Assembly (NCBI GenBank): GCA_965261695.1
Contig: OZ253474.1
Span: forward strand, 2,232,001 to 2,296,000
Direction: 5' to 3'
DNA from: Bin5 sp965261695
GTDB lineage: Bacteria > Chloroflexota > Anaerolineae > Caldilineales > Caldilineaceae
Length of the DNA stretch: 64,000 bases
Shown: positions 44,791-54,251 of the stretch, piece by piece
How the letters are laid out: each line of letters starts with the position of its first letter
Position numbering within the stretch: the stretch's first letter is position 1
Position numbers and translations under genes: made by a program
Notes under the pieces: generated by a model
Seen by the model: only the letters and a program-made list of their open reading frames with translations
The model's database searches: none
What the model was told of the DNA's origin: nothing

Positions 44791-45780
44791 CTACTGGTTT
44801 GCAAGCTGTACGTTTACCGACTCTGTCAACCAGGCCTCGCAGCCTTCCCGCGAATGGCCAGCCTCCCCAAATGAGTTCAGCAGCACCATCAGCACCGCCC
44901 TGGCTCTGGTCTCTTGCTGGGCCGACCAGCCGGCATCGTCCAGGCGCTGCCCATGCCGGTCGAACATAGCCGCCGTGTCCGCTACCGACATGTTGCAGTA
45001 TTCGGCCGTAATTTCGAGCACTATCCTGCCGGTGAGCACCATGTCATCCTTTTCCTGCTGGCTGAGCGCGTTCCATTCCTCTTGCAGCCTGGCCGTTGGG
45101 CTGTTGTCCTTTTGGAGCAGATAGAGCGCAAAATCATCGTTGCTGCGCGCAACGAACGGTGTTGCCGTCGGTGGCGGGACTGGCGTGGGCGGCGGCACAG
45201 GCGTGGGCGCCACCTCGACCCCGTCCGCGTTGGTTGCCGTCACAAAGGGCGCGTAGATCCACCCGTTCTGCCCCTGGTAATCGATGCGCCACCAGTCGCC
45301 GCCCGCATTCTTTCCCGTGATCTCCAGCCTCGCGCCGGCCGCGGCCGCGCCCACGATCGCGTAGTTTGTGCCCGGCCCGCCGCGGATGTTCATTCTGCCC
45401 CTCGTCGTCAGATAAGGGATAGCCGGCGTCGGTGTCGCCGTGGGCAGGACCTGCGTGGGCGTCGATGTCGCTGTCGCTGTTGCCGTTGCCGTTGCCGTCG
45501 CTGGTTCCGGTGTCGGCGTCGCCGTGGGCGGCTGCGGAGTCGCAGTGGGGGTCTCGTCGAACCGCGCTTCCAATGTAGCGACTCGCCCTCTCAGCGCTCT
45601 GACCTCGCTCTTCGTCGCGCTGTTTCTGCGCAGAGTTGAAACCGTGCCCGCCAGCGCGCTGATGCGTTCCGAGAGACCCTCCAGCGTCAGCGGCGACTGC
45701 GCCTGCAGCTGTGAAACGCCCAGCGCCAACAGCGTAACGATGACCGCCGCCAGAACGAGAACCTTGTGCTTGTGTGCCAT
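44791..45780 (-). CDS. Secreted SH3b-domain protein with Thr/Pro linkers
   Basis: 329 residues. Signal peptide or anchor (VLVLAAVIVTLLALGVSQLQAQ); a coiled-coil-like segment at about 35-75 (LSERISALAGTVSTLRRNS); a long linker of Thr, Ala and Pro (residues about 76-123). A bacterial SH3 domain follows (about 124-186: GRMNIRGGPGTNYAIVGAAA, WWRIDYQGQNGWIYAPFV), then a Pro-rich hinge and a helical C-terminus. SH3b domains of this type bind cell-surface polymers. This architecture is frequent in Caldilineaceae-like genomes. The role is unknown; it probably lies on the cell surface. Confidence 0.82.
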   Translation of the reverse strand: MAHKHKVLVLAAVIVTLLALGVSQLQAQSPLTLEGLSERISALAGTVSTLRRNSATKSEVRALRGRVATLEARFDETPTATPQPPTATPTPEPATATATATATATSTPTQVLPTATPTPAIPYLTTRGRMNIRGGPGTNYAIVGAAAAGARLEITGKNAGGDWWRIDYQGQNGWIYAPFVTATNADGVEVAPTPVPPPTPVPPPTATPFVARSNDDFALYLLQKDNSPTARLQEEWNALSQQEKDDMVLTGRIVLEITAEYCNMSVADTAAMFDRHGQRLDDAGWSAQQETRARAVLMVLLNSFGEAGHSREGCEAWLTESVNVQLANQ

Positions 45781-46170
45781 GGTGCCGCCCCCTCCGTGGA
45801 TTCAGGTGACCGGCGGCCGCGAGCCCGTCGACGCGGCATCCCACAACGTGGAACAACGCCCTCGCCCGCCCGACCTGGCGGGATGCCCGGCCGCATAATT
45901 GACAGTGGCCAGCACACCCTACCCGCATGACCCAGCCGTGTCAAAGCGCGCGGCCGCATCCCATACTGCGCAGAGCCTAACCGGCGATACCGATCTCGTG
46001 TAGCGACTGGGGGCGGGCTGCGTCTCTACCCTGCCTTCTGTCAGCAGGAAATCGACGTGACTGAGCGTCGGCGGTACGTCTACCGGGGACGATGTTCAGG
46101 ATCTGTCCCCAGGCCCGCCATCTCTGAGGAACGATTCACGCAGCTTGTGGTATTGGGCCTGGGTGGCGGC
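45781..46170. other. Intergenic region, no feature seen
   Basis: About 390 bases upstream of the SH3-domain gene. It probably contains that gene's promoter. No conserved frame or repeat was recognised. Confidence 0.4.
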
Positions 46171-46437
46171 TTATTCCTCCTGGGGGTCCGGACCGTCGAA
46201 GACGAAAGGGCTGCCAGGATCCATTTCGAAGCAAATGTGGCACAACTTTGCTTCTTCGACTGTGCCATCCGGCGTCAAGCGTTCTCCGGCTGGGATAATG
46301 TAATCGCAGCACTGTTCTCCCGTCTGTTGCTGGCAGAGAGTGCCTACGCCTTCCGGCGGCTCATCCCAGAGATACTTCAGGCCATCGAACGTCCAATTGC
46401 CCGCCCCATCATCCCTCGTTGCCCGCCCGGCCGCCAC
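46171..46437 (-). other. Possible gene fragment of unknown function
   Basis: A minus-strand frame ending in GSPFVFDGPDPQEE, with GNWTFDGLKYLWDEPPEGVG and a cysteine-rich middle (CQQQTGEQCCDYIIP, AKLCHICFEMDPG). The composition is more protein-like than the other frames here. The plausible start of the frame coincides with the end of dispersed repeat copy B, so the 5' part may have been displaced by the repeat. No family was recognised; it could be chance. Confidence 0.3.
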
Positions 46438-46609
46438 CTATCAGCGTATCCTGCACCGGACGCGGATGTCAGAGGCGTGGGAAAGCGGGCGGAGTCTTTG
46501 GGCGGCTGGAGGCACTGCGGAGGCACGAGCGCATGACGAGCATTTGAGAGCGTCTACGAGCGTTTACGAGAGAATCGCGGGCGGATGATTTGACGATGGA
46601 CGGCGGCAG
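46434..46609. repeat. Dispersed repeat, copy B
   Basis: About 176 bases similar to copy A at 43559-43750, in the same orientation: ccacctatcagcgtatcctg, gaggcacgagcg, gcgtctacgagcgtttacga and tgacgatggacggcggcag. With copy A it brackets the toxin-antitoxin pair and the SH3-domain gene as 2.9 kb direct repeats. There is no coding signal in it. Confidence 0.8.
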
Positions 46610-46961
46610 AAGGCCGTAAGGGAGGGGAAAAGGCGCCGGGCGTCTTGCGGCCACAGTGCGCCGGTGTGGGGCATATAAAGATTTATTTATTGGATTGGAA
46701 ATACGGTTGCGGAGGCCGAAGGAGGGAGGGTCAGGGCGCGGTGGGATGGCCGCGTGGACGAGGGGGGGTGAAAGGAAGGGCGGTTGAGGTACAGCTAGTC
46801 AATGGGGCCGGGCCTTGCGGTCCGGAGATGGGAGTCGCATCCACATGGAATATGATGATGCTTATCCTTCAATGGAGTCCGAACGACGGGTCTGATACCC
46901 ATGGCCGATCAGAAAGTTGCATTGAATCTGACTGGAGTTCAATGTGAAAGTGAATTGTGAC

Positions 46962-47010
46962 TTGACAACCCTTTCATTATGTGTTTCAATTTCTTAATAA
47001 GTATTATAAT
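46962..47010 (+). promoter_or_regulatory. AT-rich promoter region of the cas operon
   Basis: The GC-rich surroundings change to an AT-rich stretch just before csb1. TTGACA stands at 46962-46967 and TATAAT at 47005-47010, within tattataatattataacg. They are too far apart (37 bases) to be one promoter, so either two promoters overlap or only the -10-like box is used. csb1 begins 61 bases later with an agaggaatgaaat leader. Confidence 0.45.
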
Positions 47011-47070
47011 ATTATAACGTTCATGTGCTTGTCAAATGACTGTCGCATGCATTCAGGAGAGGAATGAAAT

Positions 47071-48270
47071 ATGAAGATCGACTTTCAGACGCTGAAAGAA
47101 GCGGTCGCCGGGAACGCTGCGGCCTTTCGATGTGTGACCGACTACCAGCCCGCCGGTGGAGCGGGAGATAAGGTATTCCCTCCAACATACGAAGGAGGAA
47201 GATACGCAACCGAGGAACGCATTGATCCAAAGACCGGCCAGATGCGACAATGTGTATTGTTGGATTCTGTACAGTCACAGGCGAACCGTATGGAGTTGGC
47301 ACTGCTGGAAGAGTACCGAAATGGAAAGTTGGAGCTTCCATTGCTGGTGGCGCGCTTCGACCAACTTGACTTACCCAAGAAGTTTACGGTAACTAGCCTG
47401 GAAACTCCCCATCGGATCGCGGACGCGCTTTTTCGAGACAGCCAGCTTGACGGTAAGATTTTCCGCAAATCGGACAAGGGAGCCATCCTTGATACTGCAG
47501 ACGTACGAAATGCTACGGGACTTTTCGGCCTCTGTCCGACAGCGTTGGTATTTGGGTTGTGGGACTCGACCGGGCCACGCGGAGGTCTGGGAGCAAAGTT
47601 TCAGCGAGCAGTGGTTTCAGAAATCGTCGGCTATGACGCCGTAGCGGGAAGGAAAACATCAAGCCGGATTGACCCTGCACAGATCCGTCTTGGGGCCGGA
47701 CCACTTTATGAGAATGAGTCTGAGAGTGACGACACGCCGCACTGGAACCTGCACGAAAACTCCAAGAGCAAACTTGGGAGAGACGGTAAACCTTCAGAAG
47801 CGAATCACGGCAACGTCACTCCCAGCATCGAGGACGGCGGATTCACAATTTCGAAAGCCACGCAGACTACCGTCCTGTCGTTATCCGCCCTGCGCCGTCT
47901 TTGCTTTCCACTGAACAACGCGGCTGACTCGATGCGGGACATCGACCTTACTGCACGCACCACCTTGGCGGCACTGGGTATCGCGGCCGGATCGTTGGCG
48001 CGCAACGATGGGGATCTACGTTCGCGCTGCCAATTATTCGCTTCGCAGGCGTCGGTTTGGAAACTGCTTGACCGTCCAGGAGAGACGCCAACGCAGTTCG
48101 AGTGCGATTCCGACACGGCTCTCAGGGTACTGGACGAGGCGATTTCGGAGGCAAGAGAAGTGGGGTTGCCTTGGGAAGGGGAGATTGAGTTAACCCCGTC
48201 GCCCGCGCTGGTCGAACTGGTCCGACGCAGCCAGGAATTGGCGACCGCGTCTACAGAGGAGAACGCCTGA
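47071..48270 (+). CDS. csb1: Type I-G (I-U) CRISPR backbone protein Csb1 / Cas7
   Basis: 399 residues of the GSU0053 family, the Cas7-like subunit that lines the crRNA in type I-G complexes. Diagnostic segments are LLDSVQSQANRMELALLEEY, ALVFGLWDSTGPRGGLGAKF, QRAVVSEIVGYDAV and TSSRIDPAQIR. ATG 47071 follows agaggaatgaaat. It is the first gene of the operon. Its stop overlaps the csb2 start by one base (TGATG), implying coupled translation. It appears complete. Confidence 0.95.
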   Translation: MKIDFQTLKEAVAGNAAAFRCVTDYQPAGGAGDKVFPPTYEGGRYATEERIDPKTGQMRQCVLLDSVQSQANRMELALLEEYRNGKLELPLLVARFDQLDLPKKFTVTSLETPHRIADALFRDSQLDGKIFRKSDKGAILDTADVRNATGLFGLCPTALVFGLWDSTGPRGGLGAKFQRAVVSEIVGYDAVAGRKTSSRIDPAQIRLGAGPLYENESESDDTPHWNLHENSKSKLGRDGKPSEANHGNVTPSIEDGGFTISKATQTTVLSLSALRRLCFPLNNAADSMRDIDLTARTTLAALGIAAGSLARNDGDLRSRCQLFASQASVWKLLDRPGETPTQFECDSDTALRVLDEAISEAREVGLPWEGEIELTPSPALVELVRRSQELATASTEENA

Positions 48271-49856
48271 TGTTCGCGATTGGCATCTGTTACCTGAACG
48301 GGTGGGCGATGGCCGCAGCGGACGGAGCGAGAAAGGAACAGGCCGAGTGGCCTCCGCATCCGGACCGTGTTTTCATGGCACTAGCTGCCGCGTGGTTCGA
48401 AACAGGTGAAGACTCCGAGGAGGGCGAAGCGCTGCGCTGGCTTGAAACTCTCTCTCCTCCTGCAATTGCAGCCTCGGATTTCTCAACGCGATCACCGGTA
48501 GTCAGCTATGTTCCGGTCAACGACACTAGCGTCAGCCGCCAACTTCCTCGCAGTAGGGACTTGAGGAAGCTAAGAGGTGCAGGATTGGCTGTACTACCAG
48601 AGCATCGGTCCCGTCAGGCGCGGGGTTTTCCAGTCGCGATTCCTTACGACCCAAATGTGTATCTGGTCTGGTCAGAGATCGAACTTGGTGCACATCGCGC
48701 TGGTCTGGAGCGACTGGCTGGTAAGATGACTCATGTAGGACATTCCGCCTCATTGGTCCAGGCGTGGGTCGTGGTGGATGGCGACATCCGTCCGACATGG
48801 GAACCGGCGGAAGGCTTCGCCTCACATCGAATGCGGGTATTCTCGACCGGCCGTTTAGAGAATCTCACCCTTGCCCATAACAGAAAGAATGTCGTGGAAT
48901 ATGGGGATTTGAAGGCACGCTCCGATGCCCTCAGAGGAACACGGAATAAAGAGATGAAAGAGGAAAAAAGACGATTGGATAGTGTCATTTCTGAGCGTTT
49001 CGGTAAACATGCGCCGGTGAGTCTGCGGCCTGTGCCAACTCGCTGGCAGGGTTATGGAAGACCAACCAAGGCCGACTTGCCCGACCAGCGCGGCTCGGTC
49101 TTCGATCCGAACCTGATTGTACTCTCTCTCGCGGGCCGGCGCGTCCCGTTGACGACGACGCTGAAACTCACGCAGGCGCTACGCGGAGCTCTAATGGACA
49201 ATTGCCCCCGGCAGCCGCCTCCGGAGTGGCTCAGCGGGCACAGATCATGTGGAACACCGGCTACCGAACCGCATTTGGCCTTGCTCCCGTTTCCCTTCGT
49301 GGGAGATCAATTTGGAGACGGGCGAGTAATGGGACTTGCGTTGGCACTGCCACGTTCTTTGGACTTGGAGGAAGCTCGCCATTGTCTGGGAACGTTTCTG
49401 TATAGCACCGACACGGGTTTGCCGCGTGAACACCGTTTGTTCGACGGACGGTGGTTCGAATGCCGAATTGAACTTGAAGCTCGAGAGCGGACACCGAAAA
49501 ATCTGGATACAGAAACCTGGACGCGGGCATCCCGGGTTTGGGCAAGCGTTACTCCTGTTGTCTTGAACCGGCACTTCAAGGGCGAGGACAAGTGGGAGAA
49601 GGCGGCCGAGAGCGTGAAGGATGCCTGTGGGCACATAGGTCTGCCGCGCCCGAGCGAAGTGCTGCTGAACTCGGTTTCGATGGTCGAAGGCGTGCCTCAT
49701 TCGAGAGATTTCCCTCAGATGACTCGCAAGAACGATGGAGGTCGCCAAAGCCATACTCACGCCCTACTGATTTTCGACGAACCTGTGCGCGGCCCTGTCA
49801 CTGTTGGGGCGGGACGATTCCGCGGATACGGACTATGCCGACCAATGGCCAACTGA
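48270..49856 (+). CDS. csb2: Type I-G (I-U) Csb2 (Cas5-Cas6-like fusion)
   Basis: 528 residues of the GSU0054 family. The N-terminal half is Cas5-like (FAIGICYLNGWAMAAADGAR, WPPHPDRVFMALAAAWFETG). The C-terminal half is RAMP/Cas6-like and ends FDEPVRGPVTVGAGRFRGYG, a glycine-rich loop that fits crRNA processing. In this subtype the fused protein both caps the complex and cuts the pre-crRNA. It overlaps csb1 by one base and ends 11 bases before cas3. No frameshift is seen. Confidence 0.94.
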   Translation: MFAIGICYLNGWAMAAADGARKEQAEWPPHPDRVFMALAAAWFETGEDSEEGEALRWLETLSPPAIAASDFSTRSPVVSYVPVNDTSVSRQLPRSRDLRKLRGAGLAVLPEHRSRQARGFPVAIPYDPNVYLVWSEIELGAHRAGLERLAGKMTHVGHSASLVQAWVVVDGDIRPTWEPAEGFASHRMRVFSTGRLENLTLAHNRKNVVEYGDLKARSDALRGTRNKEMKEEKRRLDSVISERFGKHAPVSLRPVPTRWQGYGRPTKADLPDQRGSVFDPNLIVLSLAGRRVPLTTTLKLTQALRGALMDNCPRQPPPEWLSGHRSCGTPATEPHLALLPFPFVGDQFGDGRVMGLALALPRSLDLEEARHCLGTFLYSTDTGLPREHRLFDGRWFECRIELEARERTPKNLDTETWTRASRVWASVTPVVLNRHFKGEDKWEKAAESVKDACGHIGLPRPSEVLLNSVSMVEGVPHSRDFPQMTRKNDGGRQSHTHALLIFDEPVRGPVTVGAGRFRGYGLCRPMAN

Positions 49857-49867
49857 GGTGATGACCC

Positions 49868-52800
49868 GTGCTAAAGCCTGACTCAGTTGAATTTGTTCAG
49901 TTCTTCAATGCGTTGTGGGACAAGGAGCCATTTGCCTGGCAACAGGAATTGGCGGAGAGAGTCTCTGGAGATACCGGCGGTTGGGCTGAGTGGCCGGAGG
50001 CCATCGCCTTGCCTACAGCCTCGGGCAAGACCGCGTGTGTAGATATTGCGGTCTTTGCGCTGGCAAACCAGTCATCCCGTATGGCCAGGGGTGAGGTTAT
50101 CACCGCGCCGCGCCGGATTTTCTTCGTCGTAGACCGCCGTGTGATCGTTGACCAGGCTTATGAGAGAGCACGAGTAATTGCAAATAAACTCAATCAAGCA
50201 AAGAACGGAGTCCTCAAGGTTGTGGCGGATAGTCTGCGACAGGTTGCTTTCGGCGCGACATCCGGATATGAATGCGAGACGCCGTTGCGGGCTTACGCAT
50301 TGCGGGGCGGCATGTTTCGTTCGGAGGCATGGGCGCGGAACCCTCTCCAACCCACTGTCGTTGCTTCAACCGTGGATCAGGTCGGGTCCCGACTGCTTTT
50401 CCGCGCATATGGACGCGGCTCTGGCGCTTGGCCCGTTTACGCTGCACTGATTGCAAACGACAGCCTGATACTCCTGGATGAAGCGCATTGCGCGCAGCCG
50501 TTTCTGCAAACTCTGCAGGCTGTCCGCCGTTACAGAGAGTGGGCACATACTCCGCTGGGACGCGCTTTTCATCCCGTTGTCATGTCTGCGACACCACCAC
50601 CAGATCTACGCAGTGTATTCGAGGATAGATCTGACGAACGACACAACCCTGAACATCCACTTGGAAGGCGTCAGTTGGCGCACAAGCCTGCAATCCTGAG
50701 AAAAGTTGGCAAGGCCAAGGGGAAACGTGCGACGAATGAACTGGCCAAATCTCTGGCCGATGCCGCGCTGGACTTGGTTAGCGACCAACTTCGTGCAATT
50801 GTGGTGTTCGTCAACCGCGTCGCGACCGCCAGGGCAACCTACAAGCTGCTGAAAAAGAATGAGCAAATCGACGTTGTTGTACTCACCGGCCGAATGCGCC
50901 CCATCGACAAAGACGATGTAGTAAACCAGCGTCTGAGAGATCTTCAGTCCGATTGTTCCGAAAAGCGTGAACTCGAAAGGCCCATGATCGTGGTTGCTAC
51001 CCAAACGCTGGAAGTTGGCGCCGATCTCGACTTCGATGGCCTCGTTACAGAATGCGCCAGTCTCGACGCTTTGCGGCAACGCTTCGGACGGCTGAATCGT
51101 CTGGGAAGGTCTATTGACTCCCGCGCAGTCATACTCGTCCGTGACGACCAAGCCAAACTCAAAAAGGGCGACGAGGGCGACCCTGTCTATGGCGCAGCGC
51201 TTACCGAGACCTGGAATTGGCTGAACGAGAACAAAAATGAGAGTGACGAAGTGGATTTCGGGATCGCTTTTTTGGAGCGGAAAGTGCCAGCAGGAGATAG
51301 TGTGGACGCGCTGAACGCTCCGTCCTTGAACGCTCCAGTGATGCTGCCGGCCCATGTCGATTGTTGGGCGCAGACCGACCCGGAACCCCGCCCCTCGCCT
51401 GATGTTGCTCTTTTCCTGCATGGGCCGCGAGAAGGCGTTGCAGATGTGCAGGTTTGTTGGCGCGCCGATATTGATCTGACCACTGCTGAAGGGAAAGCGA
51501 ATGCACTGGAGGTGCTGAGGCTCTGTCCTCCGAGCAGCGGCGAGTCGCTACCTGTGCCTATCGGCGTGTTCAGGCGTTGGCTTTCAGGAGAACAGGTTGA
51601 TGACGACAGCAGTGATGTAGAGGGAACGGAGGGAGATACAGGGCAATCTGGTGAAGGATCGTCCAGCGAAAAGCAGAGTGTTGTCAGGTGGCGGGGAATC
51701 AGGGATGTCCAGTTGGACGACATAACAGAAGACCCGAGGCAGATTCGCCCCGGTGATGTCATAGTGATACCGACGAGTCATCCAGGTCGGTATGACCAGC
51801 TTGGTGACTTTCCTTCGAGTTCAGTCGGGGCGGATGACATGCTGGACATCGGAGATCGTGCCCATATGGCTGCGCGGGCCAAGCCAATACTTCGTTTGCA
51901 TCACAAACTGGTAAGAGCGTGGCCGCCAGAAGTAGCGGCTGCTACAGAAGCGACTCTCGAACTACTGACCGACATAGACCGGAAGCATAACCAAGACCCG
52001 GATGAAGTCGCTGACGCCCTCGGCGGCATCCTGGATGATCTCGCCGAACATTTGCCAGAAAATAGCTGGCTGTCTGAAGCGGCGGGAGCGCTTGCTAAGG
52101 AGTTAAACGGGCCCAGACTGCGTCGGGCATATCGAATCGTCGGCGGCCGTCAGATCGTCATTGTCGGAAACCGCCAAATACCCAGGCTCACGGGAAATGC
52201 TGACACCTTTACAGATGAGGATGACGTCAGCGCATCCGGCATCTCTCACAAAAATGGGCGGCCGGTCCGTCTAGAGCGCCACCTTCGCGGCGTCGAGTCG
52301 TTCGTGCGACGCTATGCAGAGGGATGCGGGCTGCCAGACGAATTGACCGATGCTGTGGCGCGTGCCGGTCTGCTTCATGATGTGGGAAAGGTCGATCCTC
52401 GTTTTCAGGCGCTGTTGCGGGGGGGTTTCCGATGGTGGGATGGAGAACCTCTGGCCAAGTCCGGTCAGATGCCAAAGAGCAGGACAATTACCAGAGTCAG
52501 TGAGGAGGTGGGATATCCAAAGGGTGGTCGGCATGAACTGCTGTCTGTCCGCTTGGCCGAGAGCGCACAGACTCTGTTGCCGCAGAACTCAGAACTTCGC
52601 GATCTGGTTCTCCATATGATTGCCAGTCATCACGGCCACTGTCGTCCGTTCGCGCCGGTGGTGTACGATCAAATGAGCGTGGATTCGGAGTATGAATTGG
52701 CCGGTGAACGGATGCAATGGTCTCGCCCCACCGGCCTGGAACGTTTCGACTCGGGGGTCGCAGACCGCTACTGGCGGCTCGTGCGGCGCTACGGCTGGTG

Positions 52801-52885
52801 GGGTCTGGCATGGTTGGAGGCACTGCTGCGCCTTGCGGACTGGCGACGCAGCGAATGGGAGGAGACGCACGATGACTCAGAATGA
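49868..52885 (+). CDS. cas3: Cas3 helicase-nuclease, HD domain at C-terminus
   Basis: 1005 residues, GTG start at 49868. Superfamily 2 helicase part first: Walker A PTASGKT (Lys54), DEAH box LLDEAHCAQ (residues 204-207), motif III-like VMSATPPP and motif VI region DALRQRFGRLNRLGR. The HD nuclease is C-terminal: LLHDVGKVDPRF (His837, Asp838) and HMIASHHGH (His916, His921, His922). C-terminal placement of the HD domain is characteristic of type I-U/I-G Cas3. All key residues seem present, so target degradation should be possible. It overlaps the following gene by 14 bases. Confidence 0.95.
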   Translation: MLKPDSVEFVQFFNALWDKEPFAWQQELAERVSGDTGGWAEWPEAIALPTASGKTACVDIAVFALANQSSRMARGEVITAPRRIFFVVDRRVIVDQAYERARVIANKLNQAKNGVLKVVADSLRQVAFGATSGYECETPLRAYALRGGMFRSEAWARNPLQPTVVASTVDQVGSRLLFRAYGRGSGAWPVYAALIANDSLILLDEAHCAQPFLQTLQAVRRYREWAHTPLGRAFHPVVMSATPPPDLRSVFEDRSDERHNPEHPLGRRQLAHKPAILRKVGKAKGKRATNELAKSLADAALDLVSDQLRAIVVFVNRVATARATYKLLKKNEQIDVVVLTGRMRPIDKDDVVNQRLRDLQSDCSEKRELERPMIVVATQTLEVGADLDFDGLVTECASLDALRQRFGRLNRLGRSIDSRAVILVRDDQAKLKKGDEGDPVYGAALTETWNWLNENKNESDEVDFGIAFLERKVPAGDSVDALNAPSLNAPVMLPAHVDCWAQTDPEPRPSPDVALFLHGPREGVADVQVCWRADIDLTTAEGKANALEVLRLCPPSSGESLPVPIGVFRRWLSGEQVDDDSSDVEGTEGDTGQSGEGSSSEKQSVVRWRGIRDVQLDDITEDPRQIRPGDVIVIPTSHPGRYDQLGDFPSSSVGADDMLDIGDRAHMAARAKPILRLHHKLVRAWPPEVAAATEATLELLTDIDRKHNQDPDEVADALGGILDDLAEHLPENSWLSEAAGALAKELNGPRLRRAYRIVGGRQIVIVGNRQIPRLTGNADTFTDEDDVSASGISHKNGRPVRLERHLRGVESFVRRYAEGCGLPDELTDAVARAGLLHDVGKVDPRFQALLRGGFRWWDGEPLAKSGQMPKSRTITRVSEEVGYPKGGRHELLSVRLAESAQTLLPQNSELRDLVLHMIASHHGHCRPFAPVVYDQMSVDSEYELAGERMQWSRPTGLERFDSGVADRYWRLVRRYGWWGLAWLEALLRLADWRRSEWEETHDDSE

Positions 52886-53807
52886 AGCAACCTCTGGCCT
52901 ACTACTCAGCGGGCTTGACGGGGGAAATCTGCTTGGTTTTCTTGCGGCGACTGGTACATTGCGAGTTGTTACTCACGCAGATCCCCCGGCCCAGTGGCGT
53001 CTGGGATGGAAGGTATATGGTGGGGCGTGGACCCCTATCCTTTTCGGAGAGGAGAAGCTCTCAGAGAGGGATTTGATTGACGAATTACTCATTCCTGTTC
53101 TCAAAGGGAAAGACAGCGACCCTGCTGAGGCATTTGAGTTTGCCGACAATCTGAGCATCAGCCAAGAGCAGTTCCGTGACGTGGCCAAAGCTGCCCAGGA
53201 CGCAGCTAAATTTGATAACCAGCGCAATGCGGATTTCATTGCTGCCTTTGGTTGTGAGAGTCTCGCTACGTCTGACAAGAAAATTCAAGACACCGCGCTG
53301 CGAACCATGAGTGGAGCGGGGCATCAGCATTTCCTGCGTTCTATGAGAGAGCTTGTAGAGACAACCGAACGACATCACTTATGGTCAACACTGTTTGAAA
53401 CGTGGCAATATTCAGACGATAGACCGAGCCTTCGCTGGGACCCAGCTGACGATCGCAGACATGCTTTGCGTTGGAAAAGGCCTGCCGGCGATCCCGTGAG
53501 GACGATGCGCGGGGCCAATCGTCTTGCCTTGGAAGCCTTGCCTCTTCTTCCAACCGCACCTCAAGCAAAAGAACTTCATACGACCGGTTTTTCTCAACGA
53601 AGAGGTGAGGGCGTGTTCTTTACATGGCCAATCTGGGAATGTCCGATAGGAACTGATGTGGTTCGGTCCCTTTTCAGCTTAGCCGAGCTTCAAAACACCC
53701 GCCCGAACCGAGGTCGTCTGCAAGCGATGGGGATAGTTGAGATATTTCGTTGCGAACGAATCACTGTCGAAAAGTACCGAAACTTTACGCCGGCATTTCC
53801 ACCTTGA
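52872..53807 (+). CDS. Type I-G CRISPR Cas3-extension-type / accessory effector protein
   Basis: 311 residues from ATG 52872, which lies inside the end of cas3. The opening LLLSGLDGGNLLGFLAATGT is the signature I associate with the type I-G 'Cas3-extension' family, sometimes fused to Cas3. The middle has LIDELLIPVLKGKDSDPAEA, and the end carries FFTWPIWECPIGTDVVRSLF. It occupies the position where other I-G loci have Csx17 or Csb3, and no separate Csx17 is present here. It may provide large-subunit or Cas3-recruiting functions. The name is from memory of the family and the role is inferred. Confidence 0.75.
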   Translation: MTQNEATSGLLLSGLDGGNLLGFLAATGTLRVVTHADPPAQWRLGWKVYGGAWTPILFGEEKLSERDLIDELLIPVLKGKDSDPAEAFEFADNLSISQEQFRDVAKAAQDAAKFDNQRNADFIAAFGCESLATSDKKIQDTALRTMSGAGHQHFLRSMRELVETTERHHLWSTLFETWQYSDDRPSLRWDPADDRRHALRWKRPAGDPVRTMRGANRLALEALPLLPTAPQAKELHTTGFSQRRGEGVFFTWPIWECPIGTDVVRSLFSLAELQNTRPNRGRLQAMGIVEIFRCERITVEKYRNFTPAFPP

Positions 53808-54250
53808 CAAACACACCCAATCTCCCCAATAGCGCGCCCAGCTCGTTCCGGCGAAGATGCTGAACGAGTATACCTACTGTCCGCGTCTCTGTTATCTTGA
53901 GTGGGTGCAGGGAGAGTTCGCGCATAGCGCGGATACGTTGGACGGACGTTTCCAGCACAGGCGGGTTGACCGGCCGGCCGGCGACCTTCCGGCGCAGGGG
54001 CTGAAGGGCGAATCGCCCAAAGTGATAGATGGAGACGCCCAACCTGAGAGGATCCACCCGCGTTCGGTCATGCTTTCAGACGAAGAGGTCGGCGCGATCG
54101 CGCCACACCGGTTGACTATAAACGTGGGATAGTGCCCGATATTCCAGGCCATTTCTACGACCCGGAGCGCGTGCAGTTGTGCTTGCAGGGCCTGCTGTTG
54201 CGGGCGAACAGCTATGAGTGCGAGCAGGGGGTCATCTACTACGTGGGAAC
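53804..54250 (+). pseudogene. cas4-cas1: Collapsed cas4-cas1 fusion gene (Cas1 part deleted)
   Basis: The likely original start TTG (53804) overlaps the previous stop. A first frame reads TNTPNLPNSAPSS; a second frame takes over with LVPAKMLNEYTYCPRLCYLEW to SVMLSDEEVGAIA, the Cas4 N-terminus with its first iron-sulfur cysteine region; a third frame continues TPVDYKRGIVPDIPGHFYDP to CEQGVIYYVG, still Cas4. Small indels therefore separate three Cas4 pieces. After YYVG, where Cas4 would continue and lead into Cas1, the sequence passes straight to cas2. The whole Cas1 domain (over 300 residues) is absent. Spacer acquisition should be impossible without a Cas1 from elsewhere. Confidence 0.88.
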
Positions 54251-54251
54251 G

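Noticed and set aside
45440..45898. Plus-strand frame VAVAVAVAVAVAGSG over the SH3-domain gene
   Set aside because: It is antisense to the Thr/Pro linker of the real minus-strand gene.
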